Source of the DNA: Thiocystis minor
Lineage (GTDB): Bacteria; Pseudomonadota; Gammaproteobacteria; Chromatiales; Chromatiaceae
Direction of reading: 5' to 3'
DNA length: 64,000 nucleotides
Assembly (NCBI RefSeq): GCF_016653465.1
Contig: NZ_NHSQ01000142.1
Location: 1 to 64,000 of the forward strand
Shown: positions 38,184-45,935 of the stretch, piece after piece
Position numbering within the stretch: position 1 is the stretch's first letter
Layout: every line of letters begins with the position of its first letter
Program-made: the position numbers and the translations under genes
The notes under the pieces: model-generated
What the model saw: only the letters and a program-made list of their open reading frames with translations
Databases searched by the model: none
What the model was told of the DNA's origin: nothing

Positions 38184-40175
38184 ATGTCTCATCATTGGCG
38201 CAGGCCGGCAGCGATGCACTGGCGTCTCGGTCTGTTGGTGTTGCTCGCGACCGGCGCCTTGATTCTGTCGTCATTGCCGGCGCGTGCGCGCGAGGCCGTG
38301 ACCCTGCAACTGAAGTGGACCCATTGCTTTCAGTTCGCCGGTTATTACGCCGCGCAGGAACAGGGGTATTACCGCGAAGCCGGACTCGATGTGCGGTTCG
38401 AGGAAGGTCTGCCAGGGGTCGATGTGGTCGGACGGGTAGTGTCGGGCCAGGCGGACTATGGCGTTGGCACCAGTAGCCTGCTGCTCGCCCGCGCCGCCGG
38501 AAAACCCGTGGTGGCGCTCGCGGTGATTTTGCAGCATTCGCCGCTCGTGCTGATCGCTCGCCAACGGCAGGCGGCGCAAAGCATTCACGATCTCGTCGGC
38601 AAACGCGTGATGATCGAGCCCGACGCCGATGAAATCCTGGCCTATCTCAAGCGCGAGGGCATTCCTCCCGAGCGTTTGATTCAGCTCGATCACAGCTTTG
38701 AGATCCAGGATCTGATCGACGGTCGGATCGACGCCCTGACCGCCTATCTGTCGAACGAGCCCGAACTGCTCGACCGTCTGCACGTCCCCTATCAAATGTA
38801 TACGCCACGCTCGGTCGGGATCGATTTCTACGCCGACAATCTGTTCACCTCGGAGCGGGAACTCCAGGCCCATCCCGAGCGGGTCCGCGCGTTTCGCGCG
38901 GCGAGTCTGCGGGGCTGGGAGTATGCGCTGGCGCATCCCGAGGACATCATCGAGCTGATTCTGACGAAATACGCCGGGCGCGACACGCGCGAGCACTACG
39001 CCTTCGAGGCCGTGCAACTGCGTCCGCTGATTCGCGCGGACCTGATCGAAATCGGTTACATGCACCCAGGGCGTTGGGCGCACATGGCCGAGACCTACGC
39101 CGAGATCGGCTTGTTACCTGCCACGGTCTCTCTCACGGGGTTTCTTTATGACCCCCACCCCGAGGCGGATCTCACCGGGCTCTACCTGATTCTTGCGACG
39201 GCCCTGGGGTTCGCGGGTGTCGTTGGTGGCGTGACGCTCTCTATTGGCCGCGTCAACCGGCGGTTGCGCCGCAGCCTGAGCGACCTCCAACAGGCCAACG
39301 GCCGCCTGGCGGTGTTATCGACGGCCATCGAACAAAGCCCAGCCTCTGTCGTGATTACCGGACCGAACACCGTCATCCAGTATGTCAATCCGGCATTCGT
39401 GAAGATCACCGGCTATTCGGTCGCCGAAGCGATCGGCCAAACCCCCAGGATTCTGAAATCGGGGTTAACCGAGCCGGCGACGTTTCGGGAGATGTGGAGC
39501 CATCTGCAAGGCGGCGAGCCGTGGAGCGGCGAACTGATCAATCGTCGCAAATCGGGAGAGGTCTACTGGGAAGAAGCCCATGTCGCCCCGATCAAAGACC
39601 GCACGGGTCAAACCACCCACTACGTCGCGGTGAAGCTCGACATTACCGAGCGCAAACACGCCCACCAGCAATTGGATTATCTGGCGCACCACGATGCGAT
39701 GACCCATCTGCCCAACCGCATCCTGTTCTTTGAGCGCGTCGCGCAAACGCTGACGCTGGCCAAGCGGAACCGGACCAAGTTCGCCCTGCTGTTGATCGAC
39801 CTCGACAAATTCAAGCCGATCAATGACACCCACGGCCATGCCGTTGGAGATCTGGTCTTGCTGGAAACCGCCAAGCGCCTGTCCGGTAGTGTGCGGGAAT
39901 CGGACACGGTCGGTCGGATCGGCGGGGATGAGTTCGTGGTGTTGTTGCCCCATATCGGCAGCGCGGATCATGCGACCATCGTCGCCAACAAGATTCGCCA
40001 GGCGCTGAAGCAGCCGTTGACCGTCGCCGAGACCACGCTCTTCATTTCGTCGAGTATTGGCATCGCGGTCTATCCGGAGCACGGCCAGGACCAACTCGCA
40101 TTGACCACGCATGCCGACAGTGCCATGTACGCCGCCAAGGCGAGCGGTCGGGACAAAGTCAAGGTATTTAGGTGA
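38184..40175 (+). CDS. Diguanylate cyclase with periplasmic NMT1/THI5-like sensor and PAS domain
   Basis: A 663-residue membrane protein. Signal segment is residues 14-36. Residues about 38-295 form an NMT1/THI5 (SsuA-like) solute-binding domain: LQLKWTHCFQFAGYYAAQEQ and GYYREAGLDVRF. A helix lies near residues 333-353. A PAS domain follows (about 370-490: SPASVVITGPNTVIQYVNPA and ITERKHA). Last comes a GGDEF domain with an intact active site (RIGGDEFVVLLP) and DLDKFKPINDTHGHAVGD. It should make cyclic di-GMP in response to a small periplasmic ligand, possibly a pyrimidine- or thiamine-related compound given the fold; the ligand is a guess. No EAL domain is present. Confidence 0.9.
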   Translation: MSHHWRRPAAMHWRLGLLVLLATGALILSSLPARAREAVTLQLKWTHCFQFAGYYAAQEQGYYREAGLDVRFEEGLPGVDVVGRVVSGQADYGVGTSSLLLARAAGKPVVALAVILQHSPLVLIARQRQAAQSIHDLVGKRVMIEPDADEILAYLKREGIPPERLIQLDHSFEIQDLIDGRIDALTAYLSNEPELLDRLHVPYQMYTPRSVGIDFYADNLFTSERELQAHPERVRAFRAASLRGWEYALAHPEDIIELILTKYAGRDTREHYAFEAVQLRPLIRADLIEIGYMHPGRWAHMAETYAEIGLLPATVSLTGFLYDPHPEADLTGLYLILATALGFAGVVGGVTLSIGRVNRRLRRSLSDLQQANGRLAVLSTAIEQSPASVVITGPNTVIQYVNPAFVKITGYSVAEAIGQTPRILKSGLTEPATFREMWSHLQGGEPWSGELINRRKSGEVYWEEAHVAPIKDRTGQTTHYVAVKLDITERKHAHQQLDYLAHHDAMTHLPNRILFFERVAQTLTLAKRNRTKFALLLIDLDKFKPINDTHGHAVGDLVLLETAKRLSGSVRESDTVGRIGGDEFVVLLPHIGSADHATIVANKIRQALKQPLTVAETTLFISSSIGIAVYPEHGQDQLALTTHADSAMYAAKASGRDKVKVFR

Positions 40176-40214
40176 TTTCCAGGAAACCTTGTCCCCGTGA
40201 TCCGCCCGGTCATA

Positions 40215-40251
40215 GACAGGATGAACAGGATTTCGCAAGATTGACAGGATG
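40215..40251 (+). repeat. GACAGGAT-type dispersed repeat
   Basis: GACAGGATGAACAGGATTT is followed by a further TTGACAGGATG. It is related to the degenerate element at 2404-2466 and lies between the diguanylate cyclase gene and a GACGGGGT palindrome. Confidence 0.6.
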
Positions 40252-40260
40252 TTGAAACGT

Positions 40261-40288
40261 GCGTGACGGGGTGAATACCCCGTCACGC
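40261..40288 (+). repeat. REP-like palindrome, GCGTGACGGGGT arms
   Basis: A 12-bp perfect stem (GCGTGACGGGGT with its complement) closes a GAAT loop. It shares its central 20 bases, inverted, with the element at 30531-30554. It lies 86 bases downstream of the cyclase stop and could end its transcript, though no T-tract follows. Confidence 0.85.
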
Positions 40289-40394
40289 TCCGGAATTCAT
40301 ACAAGACCGGGATAAACAGCGTGAAACCCAGCGAATCGCGGCGTCGCTGCTGAGTTGCGCGCTGACTCAACCCAGCCCGCGGCGCTGACGTGAT

Positions 40395-40622
40395 TTAGCG
40401 GCGGACGCCGATGCGGTTCACGCCGCCATTCCAATTGCCGGGCTTTGGAGCGACCACTGCGCGGGCTACGGGGGCCACGACCACCGGCGCGACGGGTACG
40501 CCGGGGCGCACCACGCAGCCCTTCGGTACACCCGCGGTTTTGCAGTACACGACAGCGTTAGCGGGCGCGACGACGAACGTCAAGGTGAGAGCAAGGGCGG
40601 GAAAGAGAATGAAGCGGTTCAT
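40395..40622 (-). CDS. Small secreted protein of unknown function
   Basis: A 75-residue protein with a clear signal peptide (MNRFILFPALALTLTF ending ANA). The short mature part has two cysteines (YCKTAGVPKGC) and a Val/Pro/Ala-rich low-complexity stretch. AGGAG lies six bases before the ATG at 40622, which is chosen over two ATGs just upstream. No family is recognised. Confidence 0.6.
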   Translation of the reverse strand: MNRFILFPALALTLTFVVAPANAVVYCKTAGVPKGCVVRPGVPVAPVVVAPVARAVVAPKPGNWNGGVNRIGVRR

Positions 40623-40637
40623 CATTGACTCCTGCAA

Positions 40638-40977
40638 GCGAGAGGTTATCGTCGTATCGGATAGCGGTCGGGAAATCCCGACCGCTGTGATTGGATACCT
40701 TCAGCCTCCAACATGCAACCCGCTTTGCAACGTCGAATCCGCAAGAGAGCCCCATCGGTCCGGTCGGTTAGAACATTGGAGATAGCCGTCCGGCCCCTGG
40801 CGCACGTCGCGCACCCGGCTGTGCCGATGGTCAGCTTCTCCTCGCCGATCACGTGTTCTCCATCGAGATCGATGCGGCGGATCTGGCCAAATTTGAGCGA
40901 ACCGCTGAAGAGATCGCCCTTCCAGTGCGGGTGGTTTCATGGATTGACTCCTCGTGTCGCGTCACGATCCGGGACGA
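40638..40977. other. Intergenic stretch with a possible gene remnant
   Basis: No complete gene is convincing in these 340 bases. On the plus strand a GTG at 40853 begins FSIEIDAADLAKFERTAEEI, which loosely recalls the start of phage tail or virion-morphogenesis proteins. The frame then runs into the convergent DUF971 gene and degenerates. It may be a decayed fragment. Confidence 0.25.
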
Positions 40978-41412
40978 TCAAACCGCCGTGGTGCCGGCGG
41001 GCAACTCGGAAGGCGCCTCGCCCCGCGCCTTGAGTTCGTCGAAGGGATCTGGTTCGCGTCGGACATAGCCGACATCCCTGAGCTTGGTCAGATACTCGAA
41101 CCACAACGGCTGCCAGGCACGCCCGAGCTTGTAGAGATACTGCCAGTCATAGAGGCCGGAGTTGTGCCCGTCGTCAAAAAAGAGCTTGATCGCGTACTGG
41201 CCGACCGGCTGGATATCCGTGATTTTTACCCGCTCCTTGCCGACCTGGAGCTTGGCCGTCGCGGGCGAGTGGCCGCGCACCTCCGCCGATGGCGAATAGA
41301 CCCGCAGGTATTCGCATGGCAGACGGAACCGGGCGCCATCGTTGAAGGCAAGCTCCAGCACCCCGGATTGCTGGTGCAGATTGATCTCGGTGGGGAGTGG
41401 ATGTTGGTCCAT
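40978..41412 (-). CDS. DUF971 (GBBH-like N-terminal domain) protein
   Basis: A 144-residue protein. The pattern LELAFNDGARFRLPCEYLRVYSPSAEVRGH, cited by its ends, then ITDIQPVGQYAIKLFFDDGH and SGLYDWQYLYKLG is the DUF971 signature, a small domain also found at the N-terminus of gamma-butyrobetaine hydroxylases and often near iron-sulfur assembly genes. Its role is not settled. The C-terminal 25 residues are loosely conserved. It lies 218 bases downstream of hemH on the same strand. Confidence 0.85.
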   Translation of the reverse strand: MDQHPLPTEINLHQQSGVLELAFNDGARFRLPCEYLRVYSPSAEVRGHSPATAKLQVGKERVKITDIQPVGQYAIKLFFDDGHNSGLYDWQYLYKLGRAWQPLWFEYLTKLRDVGYVRREPDPFDELKARGEAPSELPAGTTAV

Positions 41413-41541
41413 GAGCGGGTTTTATCGCAAACCGTGAGTATTTGTCAGACTACAAGTGGGACTCCCCAGGGCCGACTGCAAGACGGCGGTCATCCCCGGC
41501 CAAGGGGCGCGATCGTCAAGGCGGGCGGGTTGGTTGGTCTC

Positions 41542-41570
41542 GTAGAGACAAGGCATTGCCTTGTCTCTAC
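41542..41570. repeat. GTAGAGACAAGG palindrome
   Basis: A 29-base near-perfect palindrome: GTAGAGACAAGGCA, one T, then its exact complement. A sequence relative lies at 52939-52966. It sits between hemH and the DUF971 gene, both on the minus strand, and may end the hemH transcript. Confidence 0.85.
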
Positions 41571-41630
41571 ACCGTCGCCGACAACGCCATCCGTACTGCC
41601 TGATCAGGCGGCATCAGCCGGGTAGATCGT

Positions 41631-42731
41631 TCAGTCCGCCGCGCCCATGCCCCGCGCCCGCTCGACCCGCTGGGCGAGTTCGTCCGTCCCGACCGCCGGG
41701 CCGGTCAACTCTGGCCAACCGCAACTGTGGCGCGCGATCAGATCGGCCAGCATCTCCAGATGATCGGGGTTGTCGTTCAGACAGGGGATGTAGCTGTAGT
41801 CCTGGCCGCCCGCGTCGAGAAAGAGATGCCGGTTCTCTTCGTCGATCTCCTCGATGGTCTCCAGACAGTCCGCCGAGAACCCCGGCGAGAGCACCTGTAC
41901 CGATTTCACGCCCGCCGCGCCCCAGTCCTTGAGGGTCGTGTCCGTATAGGGCTTGAGCCACTCCTGTTTCCCCAGGCGCGACTGAAACGAGAGAAACCAA
42001 CGCTCGCGCGCCAGCTCAAGCCGCTCGGCGACCAGTCGCGCGGTCTTTTGGCACTGACAATGATAGGGATCGCCCTGCTCGAAATAGTCCTTGGGGATGC
42101 CATGGAAGGAAAACAGCAGTCGCTCCGGTTCGCCGTGCTCGGCCCAGTGTACGCGGATACTGGCCGCCAGCGCGTCGAGATAACCGGGCTCGTCGTGATA
42201 CTGGTTGATGAAGCGCAGTTCCGGCAGCCAGCGCCAGCGGGAGAGTTCGCGCGTGACGCCATCGAAGGCCGACCCCGTGGTGGAGCCGGAATACTGCGGA
42301 TAGAGCGGAAACACCAGGACGCGACGGGCATTGGCCTGTCGCAACTCGGCCAGGGCCGAGGGGATGGATGGGTTGCCATAGCGCATCCCCAGGGCGACCT
42401 TGACCGGTCCCGGAAAACGCTCGGTCAGCAGACCCTGAAGCGCGCTAGCCTGGCGTCGAGCGATGGCGAGCAGCGGCGAGCCGTCGGCGGTCCAGACGGA
42501 TTGATAGGCTTTGGCGGAGCGCGCCGGACGGGTGCGCAGGATGACGCCATGCAGGATCAGCCACCAGGGCAGCCGTGCCATCTCCACCACGCGCGCATCC
42601 CAGAGGAATTCGGCCAGATAGCGGCGCACGTCGGGCACGTCGGGCGTGTCCGGAGTACCGAGATTGGTCAGGAGAACCCCCAGGCATTCCGGGGTGTCGT
42701 GGCGGTAATCGGGTGTGTTGACGAAGGTCAT
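41631..42731 (-). CDS. hemH: Ferrochelatase
   Basis: A 366-residue enzyme that inserts Fe2+ into protoporphyrin IX. GVLLTNLGTPDTPDVPDVRR, VALGMRYGNPSIPSAL and LLFSFHGIPKDYFEQGDPYH (with the catalytic His) are family signatures. VQVLSPGFSADCLETIEEID contains the active-site Glu. The start overlaps the end of the hemerythrin-like gene by four bases, so translation is coupled. Heme is needed in quantity by a photosynthetic or respiratory bacterium. Confidence 0.97.
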   Translation of the reverse strand: MTFVNTPDYRHDTPECLGVLLTNLGTPDTPDVPDVRRYLAEFLWDARVVEMARLPWWLILHGVILRTRPARSAKAYQSVWTADGSPLLAIARRQASALQGLLTERFPGPVKVALGMRYGNPSIPSALAELRQANARRVLVFPLYPQYSGSTTGSAFDGVTRELSRWRWLPELRFINQYHDEPGYLDALAASIRVHWAEHGEPERLLFSFHGIPKDYFEQGDPYHCQCQKTARLVAERLELARERWFLSFQSRLGKQEWLKPYTDTTLKDWGAAGVKSVQVLSPGFSADCLETIEEIDEENRHLFLDAGGQDYSYIPCLNDNPDHLEMLADLIARHSCGWPELTGPAVGTDELAQRVERARGMGAAD

Positions 42732-43291
42732 CCAGTGGTCTCGGATTCGGCCTGTTCGGACAGGTAACGATAGAGCGCCCGGAAGCGCACCGGGTCCGGG
42801 GTGCCGAACAGCGGGTCTTCAACGGTCGGAGCCTGCGCGGCGAGCGACTCCCAATCCCCGTCGTCGAGCCTTTGCAGGGCAAGCGGATAGGCGTCGCTAT
42901 CCTCCATCATCATGTGCGTGCGCAGGCTGGCGACCAGCTCGCGGCCATCCGCCTCGACATCTTCGCGCAGCAGGACTTCCTCGTTGAGGATGCCGTTGAG
43001 CGACTGGCGAAAACGCTTGCAGACCTGGCTCAATCCGGGATGCTGGCGCATCAGCAGTTCGAACAGTTCGGGCTGCGTCACGCCTTTGTCGAGGGCACGC
43101 TGAAACACCAGATCCTCGGTCGGGTGATGGACGATGTCGGCATAGCTGTCGAGATATTCGAGCATCTCGTTCATCAGGTCGTAATCGGGCTCGGCGCCTT
43201 CATGGAAGCGATCGAGCAGACCATCGAACAGCGCGAGAAGCTGTGTCTGCCGGGCGTGGTCTTGCGTAAGTCGTTGCATCAACGCATGCAT
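42728..43291 (-). CDS. Hemerythrin HHE-domain protein
   Basis: A 187-residue four-helix protein. QDHARQTQLLALFD, YADIVHHPTEDLVF, MRQHPGL and RTHMMMEDSDAYP place His and Glu ligands where a di-iron centre would sit. Such proteins bind O2, NO or iron, or repair iron-sulfur clusters. The ATG at 43291 has a GAGGAAAAGG upstream. Coupling to hemH suggests a link to iron supply or protection of heme synthesis; this is inference. Confidence 0.85.
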   Translation of the reverse strand: MHALMQRLTQDHARQTQLLALFDGLLDRFHEGAEPDYDLMNEMLEYLDSYADIVHHPTEDLVFQRALDKGVTQPELFELLMRQHPGLSQVCKRFRQSLNGILNEEVLLREDVEADGRELVASLRTHMMMEDSDAYPLALQRLDDGDWESLAAQAPTVEDPLFGTPDPVRFRALYRYLSEQAESETTG

Positions 43292-43336
43292 GGGCCTTTT
43301 CCTCAGAAGGGCAAGTGCCAATAGTTGGATATGCCA

Positions 43337-45043
43337 TCATCGCGACCGTTTCCAAGCGGCGATCCAGCGCCAGACGCCCCCTTCGCGCTGGCTCTGGCCG
43401 GTGGCAACGTAACGCAGCGCATGGATGTTCCGCAACAGCCAGTCCATGCGCCAGCGCGCCTCCTCGCGACCGCAGAAGAGCAGTCGGTCGCCTTCGCCCA
43501 GCCGTTCCTCCGGTCCCGGCAGCAGAATAAATACCTCGTTGCGGACCAATAGCAGGGGCAGCGCCGGCAGTCGGTTCGCGCGCTCGCGGGGGTCGCGCAG
43601 CAGGGTGTCCAGGGTGACGCTCAAGCCGCGATCCTCGGCTTCGCAGAGTGCCGGCGTCTGTTTTGCATTGATGCCGAACTCCCAGACATAGGGCATGCGC
43701 TCGTCGGCCAGCGCAACGATTCGGCTCACCAGCTCGCAGGCCCAGGTCTCCTCCTGAAACCGCGCCAGGTTGGAGAAATCCGCCAGCAACGGATTGACCA
43801 GCCGAACCCGGATGCGGTTCGCGATGATGGCGCTGGGGTGCATGATCGCATGTGCGCCGACCCGATCGAACAATTCCTGATTATCCAGATGATTTTCGCG
43901 GGCGATCACGAAGAGGTCGGGTTTCAGGGTCAGCGCGGTCATGACGATGGAGAGATTGTCGGCGTCGTGATCGGTCCCGGCCACCAGTCCCACCGCCCGT
44001 TCGATCTCCGCCTGTTCCAGGGTCACCGCCTCGGTGCCGCGTCCATGGACGACGCCCTCCGCCGGAATGCCGGTCTTGTGCGGCGCGGCCTCGATGACCG
44101 CGATCGTCAATCCCTGCTCCTTGAGATACTTGTACATCGCCTTACCGAAACGGCCGTATCCGCAGATGATCCAGTGTCCCGTGTTCGGCGGATACAAGGG
44201 CTCGGTCAGCGCCTCGTCCCCGGCCCCGGACAGCCAGTTGAGGAGGAGCGTCAGGCAGGGCGCCTGGATGGCCACGGCAATATAGAGCGCGAAGATGTCG
44301 AAGGGGTCATAGATATGATCGGTGCCGAAGGAGGCCATGTTGGCCTCGATCTCGTGCGAATCGGCGCGGCAGATGACCTTGACCTTGGGCCGCAGCAGTT
44401 TCGCCGCGATGGCGATCTTGAGATTCGCCTCGTTGACATTGGTGAGCGCCACCACGCCCTGACACATCGGGTGCTTCAGGCCAGCGGCCTCCAGCGTACT
44501 GGGGCTGCGCGCGTCCGCGCAGAGTGCGGGCACATATTCGCGATGATTGTCGAGCTGGAGCAGATTGATCCGATCAGGATCGATGTCGACGACCACTGCA
44601 TGACGATGACGATCGGTGAAGGCGCGCACCAGCGCGCCGCCGGTCTGGCCATAGCCGCAGACCAGGTAGAAGGGGGCGTGCATGCGCCGCACGCGATTGC
44701 GAAAACGCCGCTCCAGGATGGCGCGCTGGAAGGCGCTGTCCTGCAACAGCGCGATCAGCGTCCCGATGGCGTAGATCCACACCGCGACGGTGAAAAAAAC
44801 CGAGACGGAGACCCACAGGCGCTGGGCGTCGGTGAAGGCATTCGGCAGTTCGCCGAAGCCGATCGTCGTCGACATGTAGCTGACGAAATAGAAGGCATGA
44901 AACAGGCTTGTCGTCGTCGGGCGGCCAGCGGCGTCCTGGGCCGGAATCAGCGCCAGCACCGCCATCGCCAGCGCATAGACGACGATCAGGGTCAGCAGCG
45001 GCGCGCGCATGCGCCGCAGGATGAGAAAGATGATCGTATCCAT
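43337..45043 (-). CDS. Potassium-channel-like protein with two TrkA-N (RCK) domains
   Basis: A 568-residue protein. Two helices flank a pore loop at about residue 50-66: MSTTIGFGELP, where TIGFGE replaces the usual TVGYGD filter. Then come two Rossmann TrkA-N domains, at about 123-270 (YLVCGYGQTGGALVRAF) and 288-430 (WIICGYGRFGKAMYKYL), and a TrkA-C-like end. It probably gates K+ (or another cation) flux in response to NAD(H) or nucleotides. The filter changes may alter selectivity. It follows a DUF6394-like membrane gene by 12 bases. Confidence 0.87.
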   Translation of the reverse strand: MDTIIFLILRRMRAPLLTLIVVYALAMAVLALIPAQDAAGRPTTTSLFHAFYFVSYMSTTIGFGELPNAFTDAQRLWVSVSVFFTVAVWIYAIGTLIALLQDSAFQRAILERRFRNRVRRMHAPFYLVCGYGQTGGALVRAFTDRHRHAVVVDIDPDRINLLQLDNHREYVPALCADARSPSTLEAAGLKHPMCQGVVALTNVNEANLKIAIAAKLLRPKVKVICRADSHEIEANMASFGTDHIYDPFDIFALYIAVAIQAPCLTLLLNWLSGAGDEALTEPLYPPNTGHWIICGYGRFGKAMYKYLKEQGLTIAVIEAAPHKTGIPAEGVVHGRGTEAVTLEQAEIERAVGLVAGTDHDADNLSIVMTALTLKPDLFVIARENHLDNQELFDRVGAHAIMHPSAIIANRIRVRLVNPLLADFSNLARFQEETWACELVSRIVALADERMPYVWEFGINAKQTPALCEAEDRGLSVTLDTLLRDPRERANRLPALPLLLVRNEVFILLPGPEERLGEGDRLLFCGREEARWRMDWLLRNIHALRYVATGQSQREGGVWRWIAAWKRSR

Positions 45044-45055
45044 GCCGGACGCGGT

Positions 45056-45439
45056 TCAGCGGCGCAGCATCAGGGTCTCGATCATCAGCAGGATGACGGA
45101 GACCACATTGGCGATCATGGCCCCGCCGGCGAGCGAGACGATGCTGGCCATGACCGAGGGAGTCATGCCCGCTTCCGTGACATGGACCGCGATGGTCCAG
45201 ACCAGGGTCGCGGCCAGCAGTTGCAGCATGGCGACCAGGCTGGTGGCGATCAGCACGGCGCCAATCTGGGTACGATCGCCGAACTTGAGGATGGTCGCGA
45301 TCAGGTTGACCACTACGACGGCGAACAGCTCCCAGGCATGGTGGTGGTCTGGGTTGTCGATCTCGCCGACGAAAAACCCGAAATTCAGGGTCAGGGCAAG
45401 CACGATGAAAAAGCCGAAGACGACCTTCTCTGGATTCAT
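45056..45439 (-). CDS. Integral membrane protein, DUF6394-like
   Basis: A 127-residue protein with about four helices starting MNPEKVVFGFFIVLALTLNF. FAVVVVNLIATILKFGDRTQ and GAVLIATSLVAMLQLLAA resemble, from memory, DUF6394 proteins that accompany TrkA-N channels. The function is unknown; its position next to the channel gene suggests a partner subunit. The ATG at 45439 is preferred to one at 45466 that lengthens the polar N-terminus. Confidence 0.7.
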   Translation of the reverse strand: MNPEKVVFGFFIVLALTLNFGFFVGEIDNPDHHHAWELFAVVVVNLIATILKFGDRTQIGAVLIATSLVAMLQLLAATLVWTIAVHVTEAGMTPSVMASIVSLAGGAMIANVVSVILLMIETLMLRR

Positions 45440-45598
45440 GGGGCGGACTCCCGGGCGATGGGACAAGGATGTTCGGCGCTATTGTCGCGGGTTGCGGGCA
45501 AAAGGCAATCGATTGGCTACAGATCCTCTGCCCGGTTCGGGTTATGCTCCCCACTTTCGTCAATGGCGCCCGATCGCCCATCGTCCCCGTACTCAGCC

Positions 45599-45928
45599 AT
45601 GCCGCAGCCCGCCGACCTGATCCGTCTCTCCGAACTTCCTCATGACACCCCGGCGCGTCTGGCCGAGATCCGCGGTGGGCGTCATCTGACCCGTCGTCTG
45701 ATGGCGTTGGGATTGCGGCAGGGCAGTCTGCTTCATATTGTGCAGCACCGCAGCCAGGGTTTGGTGCTGGCGAGCGGCGAGGCGCGGATTGCCGTGGGCA
45801 CCGGGATCGCCGACAAGCTCTGGGTGGCGCTTGGCGCCACCAAGCCGGAGGGCGATCCGACGACGTTGTCCGCTCCCCTCGATGGCGCGGCGGATCTGAA
45901 CCGTATCGACCCGCAACCGGGACAGTAA
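45599..45928 (+). CDS. feoA: Ferrous iron transport protein A
   Basis: A 109-residue SH3-like protein with IRLSELPHDTPARLAEIRGG, RRLMALGLRQGSLLHIVQH and GEARIAVGTGIADKLWV. It regulates FeoB from the cytoplasm and lies 7 bases before it. The ~30-residue C-terminal tail is longer than usual. No clear Fur box is visible in the 159 bases upstream. Confidence 0.9.
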   Translation: MPQPADLIRLSELPHDTPARLAEIRGGRHLTRRLMALGLRQGSLLHIVQHRSQGLVLASGEARIAVGTGIADKLWVALGATKPEGDPTTLSAPLDGAADLNRIDPQPGQ

Positions 45929-45935
45929 CCACACG

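Noticed and set aside
45467-45598. Fur box upstream of feoA
   Set aside because: No stretch resembling the GATAATGATAATC pattern was found in the region.
43838-45928. A 696-codon open plus-strand frame
   Set aside because: It runs antisense through the channel and DUF6394-like genes with low-complexity charged residues. Only its last 109 codons, which are feoA, are real.
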